This document shows positions 50,723 to 58,859 of a stretch of 64,000 nucleotides of DNA, piece after piece. Source of the stretch: Enterobacter cloacae (lineage in GTDB: Bacteria > Pseudomonadota > Gammaproteobacteria > Enterobacterales > Enterobacteriaceae). Every line of letters begins with the position of its first letter. Position 1 is the first letter of the stretch. The position numbers and the translations under genes are program-made. The stretch lies in NCBI RefSeq assembly GCF_013375935.1, contig NZ_CP056117.1, positions 3,658,001 to 3,722,000 on the forward strand, in the 5' to 3' direction. The notes under the pieces are model-generated. The model had not been told where the DNA came from and did not search any database. It saw only the letters and a list, made by a program, of their open reading frames with translations.

Positions 50723-53161
50723 ATGTCCGAAGTTGAACATCACGGCGGGATTAGCCGCCGAGCTCTGGTTAAATCTACCGCCATAGGATCCCTGGCGCTT
50801 GCCGCCGGTGGGATCGCGTTACCTTTTGGTCTGAAAAGCGCCGCCGCTGCGGTGCAGGCCGCCATCCAGCCCGCGCAAGATAGAGTTGTATGGGGTGCCT
50901 GCTCGGTGAACTGCGGCAGCCGCTGCGCGCTGCGTCTGCACGTCCGCGACGACGAAGTTTACTGGGTCGAAACGGATAACACCGGTGAGGATATCTACGG
51001 CAACCACCAGGTTCGCGCCTGTCTGCGAGGCCGCTCCATTCGCCGCCGCATTAACCATCCTGACCGTCTGAACTACCCGATGAAACGCGTGGGAAAACGC
51101 GGTGAAGGCAAGTTCGAGCGAATCACCTGGGAAGAGGCGCTGGACACCATCGCCGCGAACCTGAAAAGCGTGGTCGAAAAATACGGTAATGAAGCGGTCT
51201 ATATTAACTACTCCTCCGGGATCGTTGGCGGCAATATTACCCGCTCCTCCCCTTACGCCTCGCTGGTCGCACGCCTGATGAACTGCTACGGCGGCTTCCT
51301 CAGCCACTACGGCACCTACAGCACCGCACAAATCTCCTGCGCAATGCCCTACACCTACGGCAGCAACGACGGCAACAGCACTTCGGATATCGAAAACAGC
51401 AAGCTGGTGGTGATGTTCGGCAATAACCCGGCGGAAACGCGCATGAGCGGCGGCGGGATCACCTACTACCTCGAGCAGGCTCGCGAACGCTCCAACGCGC
51501 GCATGATCGTTATCGATCCGCGCTACACCGACACCGCCGCAGGGCGCGAGGACGAGTGGATCCCAATCCGTCCGGGCACCGATGCGGCGCTGGTGGCGGG
51601 TATTGCGTGGGTATTGATTGATGAAAATCTCGTCGACCAGCCCTTCCTCGATAACTACTGCGTTGGCTATGACGAAAAAACGCTGCCGGAAGGCGCGCCC
51701 GCCAACGGCCATTACAAGGCCTATATCCTCGGCCAGGGTGACGATCGGACGGCGAAAACCCCGGAGTGGGCGTCGCGGATTACCGGCATTCCTGCCGATC
51801 GGATTATCAAGCTTGCCCGCGAAATCGGCTCTGCAAAGCCGGCCTATATTTGTCAGGGCTGGGGGCCGCAGCGCCAGGCGAACGGCGAGCAAACCTCCCG
51901 CGCCATCGCCATGCTGCCGATCCTCACCGGCAACGTCGGCATTAACGGCGGCAACAGCGGCGCGCGCGAATCGACCTACACCATCACCATTGAGCGTATG
52001 CCGCTGCCGGAAAACCCGGTGAAAACGCAAATCTCCTGCTTCTGCTGGACGGACGCCATCGCCCGTGGCCCGGAGATGACCGCCCTGCGCGACGGGGTAC
52101 GCGGTAAAGACAAGCTAGATGTGCCGATCAAGTTCATCTGGAACTACGCCGGTAACACCATCATCAACCAGCACTCTGACATCAACAAAACCCACGACAT
52201 TTTGCAGGATGAGAGCAAGTGCGAAACGATCGTCGCTATCGATAACTTCATGACCTCATCGGCGAAGTATGCCGATATCATCCTGCCGGACCTGATGACC
52301 GTCGAACAGGAAGATATCATTCCTAACGATTACGCCGGGAACATGGGCTACCTGATTTTCCTCCAGCCGGTTACCGCGCCGAAGTTTGAGCGCAGGCCAA
52401 TCTACTGGATCATGAGCGAGGTGGCGAAGCGCCTTGGGCCGGATATTTATCAGAAATTCACCGAGGGTCGTACGCAGGAACAGTGGCTGCAATATCTGTA
52501 CGCCAAAATGGTCGCTAAAGATCCTCAGCTGCCCTCCTACGATGAGCTCAAAAAAATGGGCATCTATAAGCGCAAAGATCCGAATGGACACTTTGTGGCC
52601 TATAAAAAATTCCGCGACGATCCGCACGCCAACCCGCTGAAAACGCCGTCGGGAAAAATCGAGATCTACTCCAGCAGGCTGGCGGATATCGCTGCAACCT
52701 GGGAGCTGCAAAAAGACGAAACCATCACCCCGCTGCCGGTTTATACCCCCACCTTCGAAGGCTGGGATGCGCCCGAGCGCAGCAAATTCCCGCTGCAGCT
52801 GTTCGGTTTTCACTTCAAAGCCCGTACCCACTCCAGCTACGGCAACGTGGATGTGCTTCAGGCCGCCTGTCGCCAGGAGGTATGGCTAAACCCCGTGGAT
52901 GCCGATAAACGCGGCATTAAAAACGGGGATATGGTGCGCGTGTTTAACGACCGCGGTGAAGTGCGCATTGCCGCGAAAGTCACGCCGCGCATCATGCCCG
53001 GCGTGAGCGCAATGGGCCAGGGCGCCTGGCACGACGCCAGCATGAACGGCGATCGGGTCGATCACGGTTCCTGTATCAATACGCTGACCACGCACCGCCC
53101 GTCACCGCTGGCGAAAGGAAACCCGCAGCACACTAACCTGGTGCAGATCGAGAAGGCCTAA
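50723..53161 (+). CDS. ynfE: Molybdopterin oxidoreductase YnfE/YnfF, DmsA-type catalytic subunit
   Basis: An 812-residue Tat-exported bis-MGD enzyme. The twin-arginine signal is ISRRALVKST at residues 10-19, followed by a hydrophobic stretch. A 4Fe-4S site is formed by Cys60, Cys64 and Cys68 in WGACSVNCGSRC and Cys100 in RACLRG. The catalytic domain is colinear with E. coli YnfE (GSNDGNSTSDIENSKLVVMFGNNPAETRMSGGGI...; HTNLVQIEKA). E. coli YnfE/YnfF reduce selenate; DMSO-type substrates are also possible. E. coli has two tandem copies and here there is one. It heads an operon with the iron-sulfur, membrane and chaperone genes. Confidence 0.94.
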   Translation: MSEVEHHGGISRRALVKSTAIGSLALAAGGIALPFGLKSAAAAVQAAIQPAQDRVVWGACSVNCGSRCALRLHVRDDEVYWVETDNTGEDIYGNHQVRACLRGRSIRRRINHPDRLNYPMKRVGKRGEGKFERITWEEALDTIAANLKSVVEKYGNEAVYINYSSGIVGGNITRSSPYASLVARLMNCYGGFLSHYGTYSTAQISCAMPYTYGSNDGNSTSDIENSKLVVMFGNNPAETRMSGGGITYYLEQARERSNARMIVIDPRYTDTAAGREDEWIPIRPGTDAALVAGIAWVLIDENLVDQPFLDNYCVGYDEKTLPEGAPANGHYKAYILGQGDDRTAKTPEWASRITGIPADRIIKLAREIGSAKPAYICQGWGPQRQANGEQTSRAIAMLPILTGNVGINGGNSGARESTYTITIERMPLPENPVKTQISCFCWTDAIARGPEMTALRDGVRGKDKLDVPIKFIWNYAGNTIINQHSDINKTHDILQDESKCETIVAIDNFMTSSAKYADIILPDLMTVEQEDIIPNDYAGNMGYLIFLQPVTAPKFERRPIYWIMSEVAKRLGPDIYQKFTEGRTQEQWLQYLYAKMVAKDPQLPSYDELKKMGIYKRKDPNGHFVAYKKFRDDPHANPLKTPSGKIEIYSSRLADIAATWELQKDETITPLPVYTPTFEGWDAPERSKFPLQLFGFHFKARTHSSYGNVDVLQAACRQEVWLNPVDADKRGIKNGDMVRVFNDRGEVRIAAKVTPRIMPGVSAMGQGAWHDASMNGDRVDHGSCINTLTTHRPSPLAKGNPQHTNLVQIEKA

Positions 53162-53171
53162 GGAGTAACCG

Positions 53172-53789
53172 ATGACAACCCAGTACGGATTTTTTATTGA
53201 TTCCAGCCGGTGCACCGGGTGCAAAACCTGCGAGCTGGCCTGTAAGGACTACAAAGACTTAACCCCGGACGTCAGCTTCCGCCGGATTTACGAATACGCG
53301 GGCGGCGACTGGCAGGAGGATAACGGCGTCTGGCATCAGAACGTCTTTGCCTACTATCTGTCGATTGCCTGCAACCACTGCGAGGATCCGGCCTGCACCA
53401 AGGTCTGCCCGAGCGGGGCGATGCACAAGCGCGACGACGGTTTTGTGGTGGTGGACGAGGATGTCTGCATCGGCTGCCGCTACTGCCACATGGCCTGCCC
53501 GTACGGCGCGCCGCAGTACAATGCCGCCAAAGGCCACATGACCAAGTGCGACGGCTGCCACAGCCGCGTGGCGGACGGCAAAAAGCCGATCTGCGTCGAG
53601 TCCTGCCCGCTGCGCGCGCTGGACTTCGGCCCGATTGAGGAGCTGCGCAAAAAGCACGGCCAGCTTGCCGCGGTCGCGCCGCTGCCGTCTGCACACTTCA
53701 CGAAGCCGAGCATTGCGATCAAACCTAACGCCAACAGCCGTCCGACGGGTGACACCACCGGCTACCTGGCAAATCCGAAGGAGGTGTGA
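53172..53789 (+). CDS. ynfG: Iron-sulfur electron-transfer subunit YnfG (DmsB-type)
   Basis: A 205-residue protein that carries electrons from the membrane subunit to YnfE. Four Cys clusters for 4Fe-4S centres are visible: CTGCKTCELAC near residue 14, CNHCEDPACTKVCP, CIGCRYCHMACPYG and CDGC...CVESCPLRAL. It lacks its own signal and would be exported bound to the Tat-dependent partner. It is near-identical to E. coli YnfG/DmsB. GGAGTAACC precedes the ATG, and its stop is 1 base before ynfH. Confidence 0.96.
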   Translation: MTTQYGFFIDSSRCTGCKTCELACKDYKDLTPDVSFRRIYEYAGGDWQEDNGVWHQNVFAYYLSIACNHCEDPACTKVCPSGAMHKRDDGFVVVDEDVCIGCRYCHMACPYGAPQYNAAKGHMTKCDGCHSRVADGKKPICVESCPLRALDFGPIEELRKKHGQLAAVAPLPSAHFTKPSIAIKPNANSRPTGDTTGYLANPKEV

Positions 53790-53790
53790 G

Positions 53791-54651
53791 ATGGGAAGTG
53801 GATGGCATGAATGGCCGCTGGTAATCTTCACGGTCTTTGGGCAGTGCGTGGCCGGGGCGTTAATCGTGATGGGTTTCGCCTGGCTCAGGGCAGAAGACGA
53901 TGCGGCTAAAAAACGTATCGTGCGCAGCATGTTTTTTCTCTGGGTCGTGATGGGTGTTGGGTTTATGGCCTCGGTACTGCACCTTGGCTCACCGCTGCGC
54001 GCCTTTAACTCGCTTAACCGGGTTGGCTCTTCTGCCCTGAGTAATGAAATCGCGGCTGGTTCGCTTTTCTTTGCCGTGGGCGGTTTCTGGTGGCTGGTGT
54101 CGGTTATCGGTAAAATGCCCCCTGCTTTAGGTAAAGTGTGGCTGGCCGTCAGTCAGATACTGGGGCTCGTCTTTGTCTGGGCGATGACCCGGGTCTATCA
54201 GATTGATACCGTTCCGACCTGGTACACGGGCTATACCACGCTGGCCTTCTTCCTGACGCTGGCTCTTGCTGGTCCACTGCTGGCCGTGCTGCTGCTTCGC
54301 GCCGCAAACGTCGCGTTCAGAGGGACTTTTGCCGCCTCCGTCAGCGCGCTGGCGCTGGCGCTGCTGGTCAGCGTGGGTGCGATCGTGCTGCAAAGCAACG
54401 CGCTGGCGACTATCCACAGCGCCATCCAGCAGGCCAGCGCTCTGCTGCCTGATTATGGCTCGCTTCAGGTGTGGCGCATCGCGCTGCTGGCGGCGGGTTT
54501 AGGCTGCTGGATCTGCCCTCTTATTCGTCGGCAGGAACCAAAAACGCTCGGCCTGTTCGCCGGCTTCGTGCTGGTGGTGCTGGGTGAACTTATTGGCCGT
54601 GGGCTATTCTATGGTCTGCATATGACCGCTGGACTGGCGATTGCCGGTTAA
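53791..54651 (+). CDS. ynfH: Membrane anchor subunit YnfH (DmsC-type)
   Basis: A 286-residue integral membrane protein with eight predicted helices, the quinol-oxidising anchor of the complex. The start at 53791 (MGSGWHEWPLVIFTVFGQC) has GGAGGTGTGAG directly upstream and matches DmsC-type proteins; the frame is open further upstream within ynfG but that part is a shadow. SVLHLGSPLRAFNSLNRVGSSALSNEI is the DmsC family signature. It would transfer electrons from menaquinol to YnfG. Confidence 0.94.
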   Translation: MGSGWHEWPLVIFTVFGQCVAGALIVMGFAWLRAEDDAAKKRIVRSMFFLWVVMGVGFMASVLHLGSPLRAFNSLNRVGSSALSNEIAAGSLFFAVGGFWWLVSVIGKMPPALGKVWLAVSQILGLVFVWAMTRVYQIDTVPTWYTGYTTLAFFLTLALAGPLLAVLLLRAANVAFRGTFAASVSALALALLVSVGAIVLQSNALATIHSAIQQASALLPDYGSLQVWRIALLAAGLGCWICPLIRRQEPKTLGLFAGFVLVVLGELIGRGLFYGLHMTAGLAIAG

Positions 54652-54656
54652 CACAG

Positions 54657-54678
54657 GCGCGCGGGGCAGCCCGCGCGC
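54657..54678 (+). repeat. Hairpin between ynfH and dmsD
   Basis: GCGCGCGGG and CCCGCGCGC form a perfect 9-bp stem with a 4-base loop, with no U-run. It may lower dmsD expression relative to the reductase genes. Confidence 0.6.
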
Positions 54679-54695
54679 AAGTAAGGAATGTTGTA

Positions 54696-55310
54696 ATGAA
54701 TGACCTCTTACATCGCGAATCGTTCGCGTTCAGCGCCCGGGTACTGGGTGCGCTATTTTATTTTGCCCCGGACAGCGAACAGACCGCGCCGCTGGTGAGC
54801 GCCCTTACCGCAGGTGACTGGGTTCAGGACTGGCCGCTGGCGCAGGAAAGCCTGCTGCCCGTCGCCGATATGTTTAAGGCTCAAACAGATGAAGCGTTGA
54901 AGGACGCCTGGCAGCGTCTGTTTATTGGCCCGTATGCCTTACCCGCTCCACCGTGGGGCTCCGTCTGGCTGGATCGCGAGTCCGTGCTGTTTGGCGATTC
55001 GACCCTTGCGCTGCGCCAGTGGATGCGTGAAAACAATATCGCTTTTGAGATGCAGCAGAATGAGCCGGAAGATCACGTCGGCACGCTGCTGATGCTGGCG
55101 GCATGGCTCGCCGAAAACGGACGCGTAGCAGAGCGCGACCAGCTTCTGGCCTGGCATCTGCTGCCGTGGAGCACGCGTTTTCTCTCCGTATTTGTTGAAA
55201 ACGCGGCGCATCCTTTCTACGTCGCGCTGGGTAAACTGGCTCAGCTGACGCTGGCAGACTGGCAATCCACCCTGCTCATCCCCGTTGCCGAAAAAACGCT
55301 GTACCGGTAG
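54696..55310 (+). CDS. dmsD: Tat proofreading chaperone DmsD
   Basis: A 204-residue all-helical redox-enzyme maturation protein of the TorD/DmsD family, colinear with E. coli DmsD. It binds the twin-arginine signals of DmsA and YnfE and holds the enzyme until cofactor insertion is complete. The signal-binding pocket region WQRLFIGPYALPAPPWGSVWLDRESVLFGDSTLALRQWM and the EPEDHVGTLLMLAAWL motif are intact. AAGGAATG precedes the ATG. It is the last gene of the reductase operon. Confidence 0.96.
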   Translation: MNDLLHRESFAFSARVLGALFYFAPDSEQTAPLVSALTAGDWVQDWPLAQESLLPVADMFKAQTDEALKDAWQRLFIGPYALPAPPWGSVWLDRESVLFGDSTLALRQWMRENNIAFEMQQNEPEDHVGTLLMLAAWLAENGRVAERDQLLAWHLLPWSTRFLSVFVENAAHPFYVALGKLAQLTLADWQSTLLIPVAEKTLYR

Positions 55311-55385
55311 ACGCTTCTGGCTTGCGCATCCTTTGGGCAAGCCATCTATGTACATTTTTGCTGCAACGCGGATCCGGACCTGCTA

Positions 55386-55405
55386 TACTGTATATAATTA
55401 CAGTA
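55386..55405 (+). promoter_or_regulatory. LexA box of yebG
   Basis: TACTGTATATAATTACAGTA is an ideal SOS box ending 13 bases before the yebG ATG. Confidence 0.96.
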
Positions 55406-55418
55406 CCGGAGGCGCAAA

Positions 55419-55736
55419 ATGGCTGTTGAAACAAAATTCGTTGTCGTAAGAAAAGGTGAAGAGAAAATGACTTTTGCCAGTAAGAAAGAGGCTGACGCTC
55501 ACGACAAACTGCTCGACATGGCAGAAGCGTTCACCGACTGGCTGCTGCAAAGCGGAATGCAGATGGATGAAACGCAGGCGGAAAACCTTGGGCTCTATCT
55601 CGCCGAGCAGAAAGAGGCCGTGCAGCATATTCTGCGTACTAGCAGGCTTCCCGATCTTAATGCCGCTCCTGTTGCCGATAAGACAGACGCAGAGGCGGAT
55701 GGCGGTAAGAAAATCAGAGCCGTTAAGGCTGCCTGA
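55419..55736 (+). CDS. yebG: SOS-induced protein YebG
   Basis: A 105-residue cytoplasmic protein of the YebG family (MAVETKFVVVRKGEEKMTFASKKEADAHDKLLDMAEAFTDWLLQSGMQMDETQAENLGLYLAEQKEAVQHIL...), a few residues longer than E. coli YebG. It is a known LexA-regulon member of unclear biochemical function. A LexA box overlaps its promoter, CGGAGG lies 7 bases before the ATG and a strong terminator follows. The Ala/Asp/Lys-rich tail is variable in the family. Confidence 0.96.
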   Translation: MAVETKFVVVRKGEEKMTFASKKEADAHDKLLDMAEAFTDWLLQSGMQMDETQAENLGLYLAEQKEAVQHILRTSRLPDLNAAPVADKTDAEADGGKKIRAVKAA

Positions 55737-55764
55737 TCGCCAGAACGCTTCATCACCGATCCTT

Positions 55765-55799
55765 ACGCCGCAGGCTGGAAACAGCTCGCGGCGTTTTTA
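55765..55799 (+). terminator. Terminator of yebG
   Basis: ACGCCGC and GCGGCGT enclose AGCTG-type inner pairing (AGGCTGGAAACAGCTC) and are followed by TTTTAT. Confidence 0.88.
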
Positions 55800-55913
55800 T
55801 ATGTATGGATTTATAACGGATTATTGTTACGTCAATGCATGATGAAGTGAATAGCACCGCGGGCAATCCAGAACACGATCCCTCAATTCATCCGCCTCAA
55901 CATTTACGCTAAC

Positions 55914-56591
55914 TTAAACCTTCAGCTCTTCTGAATAGCACGCTACGTCATCACACATTTCCTGCAGCTCATTGATCAGTCTTGCCACATGGAAACCATC
56001 GCATACCGAGTGATGAACCTGAACGGCGAAAGGCAGCAAGACTTTCCCGTCCTGCGCGTAATATTTCCCGAAGGTGAACATGGGTGCAAAAAAGTTCCGC
56101 ATGTTAGCGACGTTGACATTAAAAGTGGTGAAACTCACCCAGGGAATATTCGATATGAAAAAAACATTTTCCCGGGACTCTTCCTTAGGCCAGTAGGCAA
56201 GGTTATCACCATAGCGAGAAACGTCTTCTGCATAAACATTCTGAAAGTGACTAATATTCCCGTCAAAGTGGCTCCATAATGATGAAAACGTCTCCGTCTC
56301 TTTATGGAAAAGGGTGTACCCTGGATGCACCTCGTTCCATATTATAAGCTCATCATCCTTCATGGCCATGCGGAATTCCGGATGCCGGTTAACGGCTTTA
56401 GAAATAAGGGCAATAATCGCAGGATAAAATTTCCAGCCTGCCTGTTTAATATGTTTTAGCAGCGCGGTAATGTCCAGCTGAACCGTTTGGTTAAACGTGG
56501 ATTGAGCAAAGCCCTGAAATACCGAAAAGTGCTCCTTTCTTGCCCAACGGGATAGATCAACAGTCGTATATTCTGCCGTTATTTTTGTCAT
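55914..56591 (-). CDS. Type A chloramphenicol O-acetyltransferase
   Basis: A 225-residue trimeric-type CAT of the CatA family, which inactivates chloramphenicol by acetyl-CoA-dependent O-acetylation. The active-site motif [16 protein letters not shown] contains the catalytic second His (His194). [54 protein letters not shown] and [12 protein letters not shown] are typical CatA segments. No resistance-gene cassette, integron or IS is adjacent and the composition is only slightly AT-rich, so it may be an intrinsic chromosomal cat of the lineage. Activity is likely from residue conservation but untested. Confidence 0.9.
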   Translation of the reverse strand: MTKITAEYTTVDLSRWARKEHFSVFQGFAQSTFNQTVQLDITALLKHIKQAGWKFYPAIIALISKAVNRHPEFRMAMKDDELIIWNEVHPGYTLFHKETETFSSLWSHFDGNISHFQNVYAEDVSRYGDNLAYWPKEESRENVFFISNIPWVSFTTFNVNVANMRNFFAPMFTFGKYYAQDGKVLLPFAVQVHHSVCDGFHVARLINELQEMCDDVACYSEELKV

Positions 56592-56676
56592 TTCTTAGCC
56601 TTAGTTGAGCAGCGCAATATAAAATAGTAGCGTATCACAACCATACTGGCTGTATAGGCCGTAGCGTAGATGGCCC

Positions 56677-57561
56677 TTAAATTTTCAGCGTATCAATCAC
56701 GGCTCTCAGCGCCGGCGACACGTTACGGTGCGGATAATAGAGATATAGCCCGTCCATCCGCAGGCTGTAGCGCTGCAAAACGCGTATCAGCGTGCCGCGC
56801 TCCAGATCGTCAGCCACCAGCTCAACCGGAACGTAGGCCAGCCCAAGCCCCAGGCGCGCCGCTTCGGCCTCCATATAGCTGTCCGAAAAGGCCCACTGGC
56901 CCTCGGGGCGATGCGTAAAACGCTTTTCGTCCTGCACCAGTTCCCACTGATAGTGGCTACCGTCGGCAAACTGATAGGCAATGCACGGATGGGCAACTAA
57001 ATCTGCGGGCGTCTGCGGAAAACCGTAGCGACGAAAATGTTCCGGGGCGGCCACCACGACCATTTCCATATCGGGCGTGATGCGTACGGCAATCATTCCC
57101 TGCCCCACCTCCGGCCCCAGCCGGACGCCCGCATCAAACCGTTCGGCGATAATGTCCACGAAGCGGCTTTCATTCATCAGCTCCAGCCGAATATCCGGGT
57201 AGCGCTGTTTGAATACGGCAAGCTTTGGCAGCAGGCATTTTTCGATGGCGTGCTGGCTGGCATTGATGCGCACGGTTCCGGCAGGCGTCTGGCGGTAATG
57301 CGCCAGCCGGGTAAGGCCGGAATCGAGCGAGTCAAAGGCCGCGCCCGCGGTCTGATAAAGCTGTTCCCCGGCGTGGGTCAGCGACAGTTTACGCGTGGTC
57401 CGCACCAGAAGCTGAACGCCCAGCCGCTCTTCCAGCTCCCGGACCGAGCGGCTGATCCCGGATTGTGCAAGCCCGAGCCGCTGTGCGGCTGCCGTAAAGC
57501 TTCCCTCGCGCACCACCTGAATAAAAAGGTACAGCTCGTTGTAGTTTTCCCGCTTCGCCAT
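56677..57561 (-). CDS. LysR-family transcriptional regulator
   Basis: A 294-residue LTTR with an N-terminal helix-turn-helix (LYLFIQVVREGSFTAAAQRLGLAQSGISRSVRELEERLGVQLLVRTTRKLSLTHAGEQLY) and a substrate-binding domain. It belongs by eye to the group with DTLxI ends that control adjacent oxidoreductase or hydrolase genes. It is divergent from the exported hydrolase gene (112-base spacer), which with the MFS gene behind it is the likely target. The effector is unknown. Confidence 0.93.
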   Translation of the reverse strand: MAKRENYNELYLFIQVVREGSFTAAAQRLGLAQSGISRSVRELEERLGVQLLVRTTRKLSLTHAGEQLYQTAGAAFDSLDSGLTRLAHYRQTPAGTVRINASQHAIEKCLLPKLAVFKQRYPDIRLELMNESRFVDIIAERFDAGVRLGPEVGQGMIAVRITPDMEMVVVAAPEHFRRYGFPQTPADLVAHPCIAYQFADGSHYQWELVQDEKRFTHRPEGQWAFSDSYMEAEAARLGLGLAYVPVELVADDLERGTLIRVLQRYSLRMDGLYLYYPHRNVSPALRAVIDTLKI

Positions 57562-57673
57562 CGCCCCTCCATTTATAACAATATGATATTAATTTTAGCA
57601 TCTTTCGGCCTCTAATCATCACTATTACTGCTAACTATAATGACCCCCATCACAACAACACGCGGTACCTCTT

Positions 57674-58801
57674 ATGAAAATATTCACCCAAAAATTGTCC
57701 GTAGCGATGCTGCTTTGCGCATCATTAAGTGGAGTGACGACAATGAGTTATGCAGAAACAACGAATCCAAACGCGCCCGTTTCGATGGTGACCACCTGGG
57801 ATAAAACGTTCGCCGAGAGCGATAAAGTCGACCATCGCAAGGTGACGTTCCAGAACCGGTACGGGATCGCCCTGGTTGGGGATCTCTACATTCCTAAAAA
57901 CCGCGGCGACCACAAGCTGGCAGCGATTGCCGTCAGCGGGCCTTTTGGCGCGGTCAAAGAACAATCCAGCGGACTGTACGCCCAGACTCTGGCTGAACAG
58001 GGTTTCGTTACCCTGGCGTTCGACCCGTCTTATACCGGTGAAAGTGGCGGCCAGCCGCGCAACGTCGCCTCTCCTGATATCAACACCGAAGACTTTAGCG
58101 CCGCGGTAGATTTCCTGGGATTACAGAAAGAAGTTGACCGTAACCGTATTGGCATTCTCGGCATCTGCGGCTGGGGCGGCATGGCGCTGAACGCGGCATC
58201 CATGGATACCCGCGCGAAGGCGGTTGCCACCAGCGTCATGTATGACATGAGCCGCGCGATGGGTCAGGGCGTGGGCGACGGGAAAGATCGTTACACGACG
58301 GCCGATCGCCGGGCCGTATTGCAGTATCTGAACGCACAGCGCTGGAAAGATGCCGAAAGCGGCACCTTCGCCCACGGCGGCCATGACATTTATGTTGATG
58401 AAAACGGTAAGGTGACGGCGGCCGAACGGATCCTGCCGGAAGCGTTACCCGCCGATCCGCATCCGGTACTGAAAGAATTTTATGACTACTACCGAATGCC
58501 GCGCGGCTTCCACGCCCGTTCCGTTAACTCCACCGGCGCGTGGACCGCGACCATGCCGTTATCCTTTATGAATATGCCGCTGCTGAGCTATGCCGGGGAG
58601 ATCGCCATTCCTACGCTGATTGTGACCGGTGAAAACGCGCACTCTCGCTATTTTGCGGAAGACGCGTTTAAGGCCGTCGGCAGTAAACAGAAAGAGCTGG
58701 TGATTGTCCCGGGCGCAAACCACGTCGATCTCTACGACAACGTCGCGGGGAAAATCCCGTTCGCGCAGTTTGCGCAGTTCTTCAAAACCAGCCTGAAATA
58801 A
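57674..58801 (+). CDS. Exported alpha/beta hydrolase with Cys nucleophile elbow
   Basis: A 375-residue periplasmic hydrolase. The signal peptide is residues 1-27 (...LSGVTTMSYA). The core alpha/beta fold carries AVSGPFGAVKEQSSGLYAQTLAEQGFVTLAFDPSYTGESGG and the elbow LGICGWGG with Cys165 where most relatives have Ser, as in dienelactone hydrolases. The acid region is TLIVTGENAHSRYFAEDAF and the catalytic His is probably in VPGANHVDLYD. Relatives of this family are annotated as dienelactone-type hydrolases or X-Pro peptidase-like; the substrate is unknown. A terminator follows before the MFS gene, although partial read-through is plausible. Confidence 0.85.
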   Translation: MKIFTQKLSVAMLLCASLSGVTTMSYAETTNPNAPVSMVTTWDKTFAESDKVDHRKVTFQNRYGIALVGDLYIPKNRGDHKLAAIAVSGPFGAVKEQSSGLYAQTLAEQGFVTLAFDPSYTGESGGQPRNVASPDINTEDFSAAVDFLGLQKEVDRNRIGILGICGWGGMALNAASMDTRAKAVATSVMYDMSRAMGQGVGDGKDRYTTADRRAVLQYLNAQRWKDAESGTFAHGGHDIYVDENGKVTAAERILPEALPADPHPVLKEFYDYYRMPRGFHARSVNSTGAWTATMPLSFMNMPLLSYAGEIAIPTLIVTGENAHSRYFAEDAFKAVGSKQKELVIVPGANHVDLYDNVAGKIPFAQFAQFFKTSLK

Positions 58802-58807
58802 TACGCA

Positions 58808-58840
58808 CAGCCCCCGAGTCTCAAGGGGGCTTCTCTTCTC
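58808..58840 (+). terminator. Terminator after the exported hydrolase gene
   Basis: GCCCCC and GGGGGC pair around GAGTCTCAA and are followed by TTCTCTTCTCT, 9 bases after the stop. Confidence 0.82.
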
Positions 58841-58859
58841 TCCGCTGTGAATTACGACT

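Noticed and set aside
50819..52030. 403-codon open frame antisense to ynfE
   Set aside because: It is a GC-rich shadow of the strongly conserved ynfE reading frame with low-complexity Ala/Val/Arg content.
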